From JAFGNV01 sp964612485 (GTDB taxonomy: Bacteria; Chloroflexota; Anaerolineae; 4572-78; J111), in assembly GCA_964612485.1 (NCBI GenBank), contig CAZTFF010000007.1, forward strand, positions 1-64,000: a stretch of 64,000 nt of DNA, read 5' to 3'. A program made the position numbers and the translations under genes. Positions 1 to 8,600 of this stretch are shown piece by piece (positions within the stretch are counted from its first letter, which is position 1; every line of letters starts with the position of its first letter). Below the pieces are notes generated by a model. That model was not told the origin of the DNA and searched no databases. It worked only from the letters and a program-made list of their open reading frames with translations.

Positions 1-503
1 TTCAGTTCATTGTGGTTATTTTTTCCCTCGTAGTTGTATTTGACAAAGATGGTCGTGGTAATGTAGTTGGTATCTCGGATGGACAATATCTTCGGTAAAC
101 TTCCCTCGATTTCAACATTTTCTTTTGCTCTAATTTGGCGTACCGTCATCGAAAATTGGGACGTTTGCAAGGTGGCTGTTCCCTGACCACTTACTTTTTC
201 AGCCTTGGAGTCCACAAATAAAGCCTGCCGGATAGCATAATCTGGATGAAACAGGTATCTGGCGCGTTTATAGTCGATTTTGCCAAATAATCGCTGATTA
301 ATTCTTGCTACCCCCATACTGTCCAAAGCTTCGCGGGAAATGTCTTCACCAATATCTGCCACCAAATCGCTTTCTTCACGGAAAATTTCAATAGCCGTAT
401 CGCGGTAATCATAAAGGGCCTGCACCACCAGCCGCAGCGAGGCTTTTTCTATGTCTTCTAATCGATCCAAATCGTCGATGAGTCGTTTGGGATTAAGTAG
501 CAT
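1..503 (-). CDS. SfiI-like type II restriction endonuclease (3' end cut by window edge)
   Basis: The ATG at 501-503 opens a frame that runs off the left edge, giving 167 residues. The order of motifs follows my recollection of R.SfiI (about 269 aa): an N-terminal helical part, then 'IDYKRARYL' (Asp77) and 'LFVDSKAEK' (Asp98, Lys100). These match the 'DYKR...VDAK' catalytic core of that PD-(D/E)XK enzyme. SfiI is a tetramer that cuts between two GGCC half-sites; the specificity here is not known. Only 3 bp separate this start from the stop of the methyltransferase frame upstream, so the two form one transcription unit. The DNA is more AT-rich than the rest of the window, suggesting acquisition. 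The catalytic residues look intact while the partner methylase is broken. Confidence 0.75.
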   Translation of the reverse strand, partial: MLLNPKRLIDDLDRLEDIEKASLRLVVQALYDYRDTAIEIFREESDLVADIGEDISREALDSMGVARINQRLFGKIDYKRARYLFHPDYAIRQALFVDSKAEKVSGQGTATLQTSQFSMTVRQIRAKENVEIEGSLPKILSIRDTNYITTTIFVKYNYEGKNNHNEL

Positions 504-506
504 TTT

Positions 507-1627
507 TCAATCTTTATCAATAGGTAGGGTCAATTGTTGACCTTCTGCCGTTGCTTTCTGGACATTATTTCGGGCCAATTTCACATATTCTTCAATCAAT
601 TCTAGGCCGATGAAAATTCTTTGCTGTTGAATAGCTGCAATCGCTGTAGTTCCACTGCCCATAGAGCAATCGAGAACAATATCTTCCGGTTCAGTCAATA
701 ATTGAATGTAGCGACGTGGTAATTCCAGAGGGAATTTAGCTTCATGGTCATCGTTGGCGCGCACCGACGGAATGTGCCAAACGCCGCGCGATCCCCATTC
801 CTGCCATTCTTTTTTAGTCAATCTGTTTCTATCAACTTTGGTTACACCTGGTTTCCAGAATACATACAAATATTCAAACTCATCAACTGATTTATAAGAT
901 AAACTGTGCCACCGCGAATTTTCCCAGGCCGCATCTTTTATCCAGGCGCGTCGATCGTACAGATAAAAACCGGCATTGCTTCCCCATTCTTCGATGAGAC
1001 CGCCAACAATTTTTACTCTGGTTTGCGCTTCATATTTGTCGCCACGTATGTTATTTCCATTCAACCGGCGGTCAACTGTTTGTTCGCTGCATCCCAATAA
1101 TTTTGCGATTTGATAGCGATTATAGTCAGGATGTTCGGCCATTGCTTTAAGTACATCGTCTCTGGTGACAGGAGAGCGTCTGTTGCTAACAACTTCCGCT
1201 TGTATTCTAGGAATTGTGGGATCTCTAAAAACTAAAATATCGGCAATATTGATGACCAAAAATCCGCCTGGTTTGATGATAGGAAAATGAAGTGCTATGA
1301 CCGCAAAAAGTAACATCTGCCAATCTTCAAATGATAAATCAGCTTCGTATTCTTTGCCGACAAAATAAGGGGGAGACAAATACTCAGCGATACACTGTTG
1401 GTCTGGATTTTGGGGAGAAGTTTACGTGCATCACCGTGATAAATCTGATTGATTTCTAAAGCATCATCAAGTTGCTCACTTTGATAAACCCCAGTGAGTT
1501 GATGCTGCAAATCTGGTGGCAACCGGTTAATATTAAAATCGACCCCGTTTGATTTGTTGGTAGAGATTCTCACGGTAAACGCTCCAAGTCTTTTAGATAG
1601 TATACCACTAATTCGTTTAGAACGCAT
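507..1627 (-). pseudogene. DNA methyltransferase of the restriction-modification locus, frameshifted
   Basis: Two overlapping frames make one amino-methyltransferase of about 373 residues. The first (from ATG at 1627) carries 'IYHGDARKLLPKI' and reaches 'SVSLSI'. The second supplies motif IV 'SPPYFVGKEYE', an internal helix-turn-helix-like stretch ('NRYQIAKLLGCSEQTVDRRLNG') and, near the C-terminus, the AdoMet motif 'LDCSMGSGTT'. Motif IV before motif I is the beta-type order of N4-cytosine/N6-adenine enzymes; SPPY favours N4-cytosine. One base is missing near 1374-1382, where ATTTG TCT should probably read ATTTGT TCT. This is either a sequencing error or a real mutation. A lone TTG start at 1379 could give a truncated protein lacking the N-terminal part. 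It sits directly upstream of the SfiI-like nuclease gene. Confidence 0.75.
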
Positions 1628-1689
1628 GTTTGGCAGAGGGTTACACTACGTTTTGAGTTTTCCGGCTCGGTGATCTCGTGGTAAATTTT

Positions 1690-2853
1690 TTAGTTATGAA
1701 TTTCTGCGTACAGGATCGCGGTCAATTCTTCGCCGGTCAATGTAATGGGATTGCCTTTCATGCTGCTGGCTTTTTGGGCTTTGGTAACTATTTCCGGCAC
1801 ATCGGCTTCGGTCAGGCCAAATTCGGTCAGCGGTGGCATCGACAGCGCCTGGCACAGGTCTTGTACCCAATCGATCCCATCGGCGATGGTGGCCGTGGCC
1901 GTGCCGGTGAGCAACTGGGCCACGTCCTCGTATCGTTTGAGCGAAGGAGAGTTCGGCTCGCGAGATTCCAGGGCGTGGACGTTGGCCGCCATTACGTGCG
2001 GCAGCAGGCGGGCGCAGATAACGCCGTGCGGCGCGGTAGGGTACGTGCCGCCCATCACGCCGGCAAAGCCATGCACGCCCCCCAGCTTGGCGTTGGCCAG
2101 GGCTAGGCCGCCCAATAAGCTGGCCAGAGCCATATCTTCCCGCGCCGCCGTATCCCTACCGTTTTCATAGGCGCGGCGCAAAGAATGGGCGGCGCGCTGC
2201 ATGCCTTCCAGGGCCAGGGTATCGGTGAGAGGATTGGCCTTAATGGAGACGTAGGGTTCCATCACCTGGGTCAGCGCATCCAGGCCGGTGCTGGCGGTAA
2301 TCGCGGGCGGCATAGAGTAGGTCAGTTCGGGATCAATCACGGCCAGGCGGGGCAGCATCAAAGGGCTGCGCAGGCTCACCTTTACGCGGTGTTCCGGCGA
2401 GGCCAGCACCGCATTGCGGGTTACTTCCGCGCCGGTACCGGCAGTGGTGGGGATGGCAATGTACGGCACGGGCGGCTCGGTGAGTTTTTGGCCCTGGCCG
2501 ATCACTTCCAGGTAATCCAGCACGTCGCCGGGATTGGTGAGCAGGGCGGCTATGGCTTTGCCCCCATCAATCACGCTGCCGCCGCCCATTCCGATCACCA
2601 TTTCGCATCCGGCGGCGCGCGCTTTTTTTACGCCTGCCAGCATCAAGGCGATGGTCGGTTCTTGGGGGATGCTGAAGGTGGTAAAGGTTAACCCGTGCTG
2701 CTCTAATTGTTCCAAAAGTGGCGCGGCTCGCTGGGTTGACTCACCGGTCACCACCAGGGCGTGGCGTCCCATGGTAGTCGCCAGGGGAGCAATCTCTTTT
2801 AAGGTTCCGGGGCCAAAAATAATACGGTTGACGGTAGCAAATTCAAAATGCAT
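1690..2853 (-). CDS. Iron-containing alcohol dehydrogenase family protein
   Basis: A group III (Fe-type) NAD(P)-dependent alcohol dehydrogenase of 387 residues. N-terminal 'NRIIFGPGTLKEI' and the nucleotide-binding 'MGGGSVIDGGKAIA' are typical, and 'VHGFAGVMGG...PHG' provides two metal-site histidines. The usual 'DALTHxxE' is 'DALTQVMEPYV' here, so one classic iron-ligand His is Gln; I believe a sub-branch of the family shares this change, and the metal or substrate may differ. I prefer ATG 2853 (MHFEFATVN) because GGGGGT lies just upstream; an ATG four codons earlier is possible. It starts 2 bp after the monooxygenase-fold gene stops, so the two are probably co-transcribed. The substrate is unknown. 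Confidence 0.88.
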   Translation of the reverse strand: MHFEFATVNRIIFGPGTLKEIAPLATTMGRHALVVTGESTQRAAPLLEQLEQHGLTFTTFSIPQEPTIALMLAGVKKARAAGCEMVIGMGGGSVIDGGKAIAALLTNPGDVLDYLEVIGQGQKLTEPPVPYIAIPTTAGTGAEVTRNAVLASPEHRVKVSLRSPLMLPRLAVIDPELTYSMPPAITASTGLDALTQVMEPYVSIKANPLTDTLALEGMQRAAHSLRRAYENGRDTAAREDMALASLLGGLALANAKLGGVHGFAGVMGGTYPTAPHGVICARLLPHVMAANVHALESREPNSPSLKRYEDVAQLLTGTATATIADGIDWVQDLCQALSMPPLTEFGLTEADVPEIVTKAQKASSMKGNPITLTGEELTAILYAEIHN

Positions 2854-2855
2854 GG

Positions 2856-3164
2856 TTACCCCCATCCACCATCGTCGGGATAGACGTTGTCGTATTTAAT
2901 GGCGCTGCGCGGTTCGGCCATCATTTCGGTTACGGTATCGCGCCATGTGGCGTAATGGGCGGTTTCTTTGTGCCGGGCCGGGTCATCGGGCGTGCGATAA
3001 ACTTCTACCAGCACAAAGCGGGTGGGGTCATCTTGCTGCTGGAGTACGTCAAAGCGGGCAATGCCGGGTTCCTGCACGCTGTTGCGGGCATTTTCTAACG
3101 TGGCCGCTTTGAAGGCCTCTACCTGATCCGCTTTTACGTGAACAAAAACATGGACAATGAACAT
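2856..3164 (-). CDS. Antibiotic biosynthesis monooxygenase (ABM/YgiN-fold) protein
   Basis: A 102-residue single-domain protein of the dimeric alpha/beta ABM fold. It shows 'MFIVHVFVHVKADQVEAFK', 'ARNSVQEPGIARFDVLQ', 'FVLVEVYRTPDDPARHKET' and 'HYATWRDTV', the usual succession in this family. Members include quinol monooxygenases and LsrG-type isomerases; many have no known substrate. The start at 3164 is supported by an AGGAGG Shine-Dalgarno seven bases upstream; a longer reading from 3236 adds 24 residues of no family character. The gene is followed after 2 bp by the alcohol dehydrogenase, a pairing that suggests successive handling of a small aldehyde or ketone. That role is inferred from context only. 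Confidence 0.85.
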   Translation of the reverse strand: MFIVHVFVHVKADQVEAFKAATLENARNSVQEPGIARFDVLQQQDDPTRFVLVEVYRTPDDPARHKETAHYATWRDTVTEMMAEPRSAIKYDNVYPDDGGWG

Positions 3165-3232
3165 TGGTTCCTCCTGGTTTGAAACATTGGATGTTAGCCG
3201 GGATACCAAACTACTATGCAAACTTATTTTGA

Positions 3233-3662
3233 TCAATCTTTAGAGAGGTCAGTTATACCCGCAAAGACGGCCAATATTTGCGGTGGCATCGTCGAGCCGG
3301 CAAAATTCAGGAAAACAACAAAAAACGCATCGCTCAGGGGAAAAAGCCCATCAACGGAATAAACAAAGGCACTTTACCCGATGTCAAAAAACTTTTTCTT
3401 GAAACTTTGAGCAAGATCTTTATTGATACTTCAAACTTCAACTCGAATTCACACCGAAAAAAATCTATGTTTTGCCCCAACGCAAAGAAAACAGTAGCCA
3501 ACAAATGGGAAAATTTGGCCGGGAGGCACTCCGCAAAAGTATCGCTATCTGGGAAAAACCATAATTCGAGTTCAGAAAATTGTCAATTACTGGTTTACGG
3601 TTGAGGAAGTGTTGGAGAATGACGAAAAGCGAGACGAAATTTTTAAGCTTTTGCAAATCTAA
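3233..3662 (+). pseudogene. Decayed gene of unknown family (two frameshifts)
   Basis: An AT-rich block that is open but without a good start and continues through three frames. Frame A from 3233 gives 'YTRKDGQYLRWHRRAGKIQ' and 'KPINGINKGTLPDVKKLF'. Near 3465 sense continues in a second frame ('IYVLPQRKE', 'FGREALRKSIAIWEK'). Near 3560 it moves to a third frame ('RVQKIVNYWFTVEEVLE'), ending at TAA 3660-3662. The three pieces read as one charged, soluble protein of about 140 residues. I do not recognise the family. Its base composition resembles the restriction-modification region at 1-1627 more than its GC-rich neighbours, so it may be another remnant of imported DNA. Confidence 0.4.
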
Positions 3663-3677
3663 TATCTGGCCAAATAA

Positions 3678-4931
3678 TTAAGGTAACACCTCCAAAGGCA
3701 GCGTAAAAATAAAGCGGCTGCCGATGCCTTCATCGCCTTCTTCAACCCAGATTTTTCCACCGTGGGCTTCAACGGCCAATTTGCAGAAGGCCAGCCCCAG
3801 CCCAAAGCCTTTTCGGTTGGCTGAACTTTCTCTGATACGCGAAAATCGCTCAAAAATCCGCTCTCGATCTTCGGGGGGGATGCCGGGACCGGTATCTGTT
3901 ACTTTCACCCGGATATGGCCATTTTGCCGGGCGACCGCCACGGCAATTTTCCCGCCGCCCGGCGTATATTTGATCGCGTTGCCCACCAGGTTAGCCATCA
4001 CCCGTTCTAATTTTTCCCGATCACCGGTAATGATCGGTAAATCATCGGGCAGGTGAAGTTGTAAAGCTACGTTCTCTCGAATAGGAAGGACCGGCCTTCT
4101 GGCCGAGTTTTCTACCAGTTCTCTCAGATCAATAGCTTCTAACTCTAACCCCACTTCACCCGACTCCATCCGGGCGATGTCCAGCAACGAGTCGACCAGC
4201 AATTGCATGTGCTCGCAAGTGGAATTTCCCAGGTTAAGCAGCGAGCGATTGGTTTCCAGCACATCCTGGGGCAGTACCATTTCCAGCAATTTGATGATCC
4301 CAAACAGGCTGGAAATCGGATGGCGCAGGTCGTGAACAATGAGATCGGTGGTTTCCTGGCGCAACTGCTGGAGTTCCAGCAACTGTTGCTTTTCGGTTTG
4401 CAGTTCTGAAATTTGCCTGCTGAGTCGATCTTCGGCCTCCCAGCCGGCGTTGCGGGCATCATCGGCGGCCCGCAAGCGCGCGCTCAAGGTTCCCAGAATT
4501 CCCATGCCCACCGAGGGGTTACTTTGTAGTAAATTTTCGAAATCATTCCGGCTGATACTTAACAAGCGCATATCTTCCAGGGCCACCACGGTGGCCGAAC
4601 GAGGCCGGTTTTCCAATAACGCCATCTCGCCAACAATCTCGCCGGGGCCGCGATAGCCCAATACAACCGGCGTCTGGATGTCGCCTTTAAGCACTGCCGC
4701 CCGGCCAGACCAGATGATGTACATGGCATCGCCCAACTGGCCTTCGTGAAAAATTATCTGCCCCTGGCGAACATGCTGTTCGCTCATTAACTCGTCTAAT
4801 ATCTCCCGACCGGCCGTAGCCAACTGGCGCAAAAAGGGAGAATCCAGCCCGCCGGCGGATAACTCCATTGAAATCGGCAGACTGTCTACCAGTTGGTCCA
4901 ATTCTTCCGGCGTTAAATTGTTTACAACCAT
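3678..4931 (-). CDS. Histidine kinase with N-terminal cyclic-nucleotide-binding domain
   Basis: A soluble 417-residue sensor kinase with no membrane segment. Residues about 40-155 form a cNMP-binding (Crp-like) domain, including 'IIFHEGQLGDAMYII' and a phosphate-binding cassette-like 'GEMALLENRPRSATV'. A short coiled coil follows, then HisKA with the phospho-acceptor His200 in 'IVHDLRHPI'. The HATPase has N ('NAIKYTPGG'), G1 ('DTGPGIP'), F ('IFERFSR') and G2 ('GFGLGLAFCK') boxes, so it looks catalytically complete. A gene for a soluble-adenylyl-cyclase-like protein lies about 0.75 kb upstream on the same strand, which suggests that cAMP or cGMP is the input. No response regulator gene is adjacent. 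Confidence 0.9.
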   Translation of the reverse strand: MVVNNLTPEELDQLVDSLPISMELSAGGLDSPFLRQLATAGREILDELMSEQHVRQGQIIFHEGQLGDAMYIIWSGRAAVLKGDIQTPVVLGYRGPGEIVGEMALLENRPRSATVVALEDMRLLSISRNDFENLLQSNPSVGMGILGTLSARLRAADDARNAGWEAEDRLSRQISELQTEKQQLLELQQLRQETTDLIVHDLRHPISSLFGIIKLLEMVLPQDVLETNRSLLNLGNSTCEHMQLLVDSLLDIARMESGEVGLELEAIDLRELVENSARRPVLPIRENVALQLHLPDDLPIITGDREKLERVMANLVGNAIKYTPGGGKIAVAVARQNGHIRVKVTDTGPGIPPEDRERIFERFSRIRESSANRKGFGLGLAFCKLAVEAHGGKIWVEEGDEGIGSRFIFTLPLEVLP

Positions 4932-4966
4932 AGATTACATCCCTGATACAACCGTAGCTTATTTAT

Positions 4967-4996
4967 ATTATAACACGCAAGTTATTAATATCACAA
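4967..4996 (-). promoter_or_regulatory. Candidate sigma-70 promoter for the cNMP-binding kinase
   Basis: On the minus strand TTGTGA (4991-4996) is followed by an 18-base spacer and a perfect TATAAT (4967-4972), 36 bases before the kinase start at 4931. The surrounding DNA is strongly AT-rich. No operator or riboswitch fold is evident. The rest of 4932-5147 shows no gene. Confidence 0.5.
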
Positions 4997-5147
4997 GCTA
5001 AATATTGTGTTAAAAATAGATGCGCATCACTATTTTATCCAACTCTAACATACCTTAAGGAAAGCAACAAGAGCGCAAAAGTCCTAGTACTTTAGGCAGT
5101 TGACAACTCCATAGATTTTTCTCTTTTTTGGCAATATTGGAAAAACG

Positions 5148-5690
5148 TTACTCGTGCTGGGCGCCATCAGGCATGATGGCTTTTTTAAGGCTGCGGGCAA
5201 TGCCCAGTTGGTTGGGGGTGATATTGGCTTCAAACAAATTTGCTTCGCTCAGATCGGTGCCGCTGGGATCGGCGCCAATTACCATTGCCTGAGATAGATC
5301 CGCGCCCTTCAAATTGGTTCTGAACAGATCAGCCCCCCGCAAATTGGCCCGGCGCAAGTCGGCGCCTTCCAGGTTTGCGCCCCGCAAATTGGCCCGGCGT
5401 AAGTCGGCGCCTTCCAGGTTTGCGCCCCGCAGATTGGCCCGAAACAGGTTGGCTCCATTTAATTGGGCCTGCCGTAAATTGGCTCCGCTTAGATTGGCTT
5501 CGCGCAGATAAGCCCAGCTCAATTCGGCCTGGTGTAAATCGGCAGAAGATAAATTGGCATGGCACAGGTAGACCCGCCGCAGGTTAGCGCCCTTCAAATC
5601 CGCATGAGGCAAAATCACGCGACGTAGGTCCGGTATTTTTCCCTGCTGCCGGGCATTTTCTATCGCCCGAAAAAGTTCATCAACATTCAT
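5148..5690 (-). CDS. Pentapeptide-repeat protein
   Basis: A 180-residue protein made almost wholly of A(D/N)LxX pentapeptides from about residue 25 to 165. Such repeats form a right-handed quadrilateral beta-helix. The central part has near-identical 15-residue units ('LRRANLRGANLEGAD' repeated), visible in the DNA as tandem repeats at about 5335-5430, which suggests recent repeat expansion. There is no signal peptide, so it is probably cytoplasmic. A good SD (GGAGAAGG) precedes the ATG at 5690. The first 11 bases overlap the 3' end of the large cyclase gene, so it is translationally coupled to it. Some members protect DNA gyrase, but most have no assigned function; here it may be a scaffold for the cyclase. 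That is inference. Confidence 0.9.
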   Translation of the reverse strand: MNVDELFRAIENARQQGKIPDLRRVILPHADLKGANLRRVYLCHANLSSADLHQAELSWAYLREANLSGANLRQAQLNGANLFRANLRGANLEGADLRRANLRGANLEGADLRRANLRGADLFRTNLKGADLSQAMVIGADPSGTDLSEANLFEANITPNQLGIARSLKKAIMPDGAQHE

Positions 5691-8600
5691 TAACCTTCTC
5701 CTGTACCGGTTCAGCCTGCCATGCGGCTACAATTTTTTGATGCAGGTCGATCTTTTCCAGAAACCTGTGCCGCAATACACTGTCGTTAATCTGCGCCGCC
5801 TGTTCTTGAAGAATATGATAGGCTGTATCCAACGCATATTTTGATTGGCCGGCCAGAGCGGGATCATTCAGGCTTGCCGCTTGCAGCACGCCGTAACTTG
5901 TGTAACAGAGTTGCAAAATACACTCTACGCCGGCTGTGCTTTCATTTAGCGCGGGCAAAATTTCTTGGATGATGCGTAACGCGCCGTCAACATCATTCTG
6001 GGCCAACGCGATTTGGGCCAGACCGGTCTGAACATCAAGCCTGGCTGCGGTTTGGCCCATTTGCTCGCGCAGAGCCAGCGCTTTTTGGTAAGCGGTACGG
6101 GCCTCATCCAGTTGGCCCTGTTCCAGATAAGCGTGGCCCAGGTACAGCAGGCTATAGCTTTCTCCGGCGGGATACGGCACGGTTTTCAGCATATTCAGGG
6201 CCAGTTGGCAATATTGTTGGGTGGTTTGCGGCTGGTTGAGAAAATAGTAAACCACGCCCAGCTTATTGAGCGAGTCTATCTGCCCCGCGCGGCTGCCAAT
6301 CTCTTCATAGATTTCCAGGGAATGCGCCAGATAACTGCGCGCCGACTTATAATCGCCCCACCGGCAGTAGACAAGCCCCAACCCGCCCAAAATCCGGGCT
6401 TCAGCTTCCAGTTCACCGATTTGGCGCGCAATCTTCAGCGATTGCTCAAAATAATCGCGGGCGGCATCATAATTCCCCTGGTAGTGGCGGATCACGCCGA
6501 TGTGATAAAAGGCGTTTAACTTTCCTCGCCTGTGGCCGTATGTATAATGTTTGAAGATGGCGTCTTCCAAATAATTGCAGGCCGTGTGATAATCTTCCCG
6601 ATAATATTGAAGCAAGCCCTGCAAGGCTAAAATATCGCCTGGGAGCAAACAAAAGGGTTCATCCTGACATTTTTCCAGCGCCTGTTGGCATTGTCGCCAG
6701 CTTAATTCAAAATTCCCTTGAAAGTGAGAGAGATTAGCCAGGTGATAAAGAGCCACGGCATGATTGGCCCGATGGCGGTCAGTTTCCGCCAGCGCGAGCG
6801 CCTGTGCCAATTTCTCCTGCGCGGCCTCGTAATCACCCTGCAAGGTCAGCGTTTGGCCCCAAACCAGATTGGCCCGGGTTTCGATGGTAGAATCCTGAAT
6901 CTCCCGGCTGAGGTCAACCACCTGTTCGGCGTTTTGCCCGGCTGCCGCGTAATCGCCGGTGGCCTCAAAAAAATGAGCCTGTCGCAGTATCACCTCGATC
7001 TCAAAATGTTTATTTTTGATGTTGCCGGCCAAATCAGCCAGCGCCGCCAGGTCTTGAGCCTGCGCATTGCGATGCCCCAACCGGTTATAGACGGTTTCGC
7101 GGGCCAAGAGCAATTTGTACCGCTCCGGCCAATTATTTTCCGGCGTTAAATCGATGGCGCGGTCAAGATACCCCAACGCTTCAGCATTGGCATGCTGGGC
7201 AGCAGTTTGTTCGGCCATGAGGGCCGCATAGTGTCGTTCTTTTGTTTCATCTTCAGCTTGATGCCAGTGATAAACCAGCAGCGAGTAGATAGGCAATAAC
7301 GGCGAAGTATGGAAATAGGACGAGGGAGCTTGAAATTCGGCGGGGAGAGAAGCTTTCCACATAAAATCTTCCGGCGTATAAACAGCGGGCAGGGCGGAAC
7401 CGGCAGGCTCCCGGCAGCAAGTGGCTTCGTACCATGCGGCAACGGTGCGGTGTAACTCGCGCCGGCGATTGAAGGGAAGCGATTGGTAGGTGACTTCACG
7501 GGTGATGATTTGTTTGAAAGCATAGATCATATTGGGCGGCGAAACTTTCGGCTCGATCAGATCCAGGTAGATCAAATCATTAAGGCGGGTCTTGAGGGTT
7601 GGTTCATCAATCTCCAGATGTTGGCTCAGGGTATCTCGCAAGGTGTTGTAGGCAAAGGTATGGCCAATAACGGCCGCAATACGCAGCATGAGCTGCTCTT
7701 CGGGCGGCAGCCGGTCGATGCGGGAGAGGATGGTGGTTTGGATGGTTGCCGGCAGCAGTTGGCCGGCGCGTTCTAAATCACCGTTCACCAGGCAGCGCGG
7801 TTTTACCATCGAACTATCTGCGCTCTCTGGCGTTTTTAAGGTGATGAATTCGTGGTCGAGTAACGTGTATATCAATTCCTCGGCAAAAAAGGGGTTTCCG
7901 CCCGCGCGCCGCCGGACTAAGGCCGCCACCGCCTCGGGAAGTTCATTCCCGGTCAGCCCCAAACGCGCCGCGCCAATAGCCAGCGTATGGTCCGGCAAGA
8001 GCAGGTCCAGGTGAAAATAGCGGGTTACCGGCATCCGCATGAGCGCCGCCAACTCAACGGGCATGCTGCTCCCGGCCCAGGAGCGGGTGGCAATCAGCAG
8101 GTACAGCGGCACCGGCTTCTTTGCCAGCAAGCGGGCCAGTTGCAGCGTTAAATCCCAGGAGGCCGCATCGAGCCAATGCGCGTCCTCCATAATCAAAACA
8201 AGGGGGCGTTTTAATGCCCAGCCCTGCAACAAGGCAAGTAACAGGTCGGCCAAATATTGGCGGCGCAGGGCCGGATTGAGGGCCATGGTCAATTCATTTT
8301 CGGGTAAATCCAGGTCAAAAAGGGAATTGAGCAGCGGCAAATATTTAACCAGTTCCGGGGCGAATTTATCAACTTCGGCCATCACCCACTGCTGCCGCTC
8401 ACCCTGACGAATAGCATCATCCAGTTGGCGCTCTTTAAAGTAAAAATAAAAAATATCCTGCCAGGGGTGATAAGGAATATTTTGATCGACACTTCGGCCC
8501 CGGCCAATGAGCGGCGACAAATTGTTGGCTTCCATCGCCTTGACCAGAACTCTGATCAGTTTTGATTTGCCAATGCCGGCCTCACCTTCTATCACCGCAA

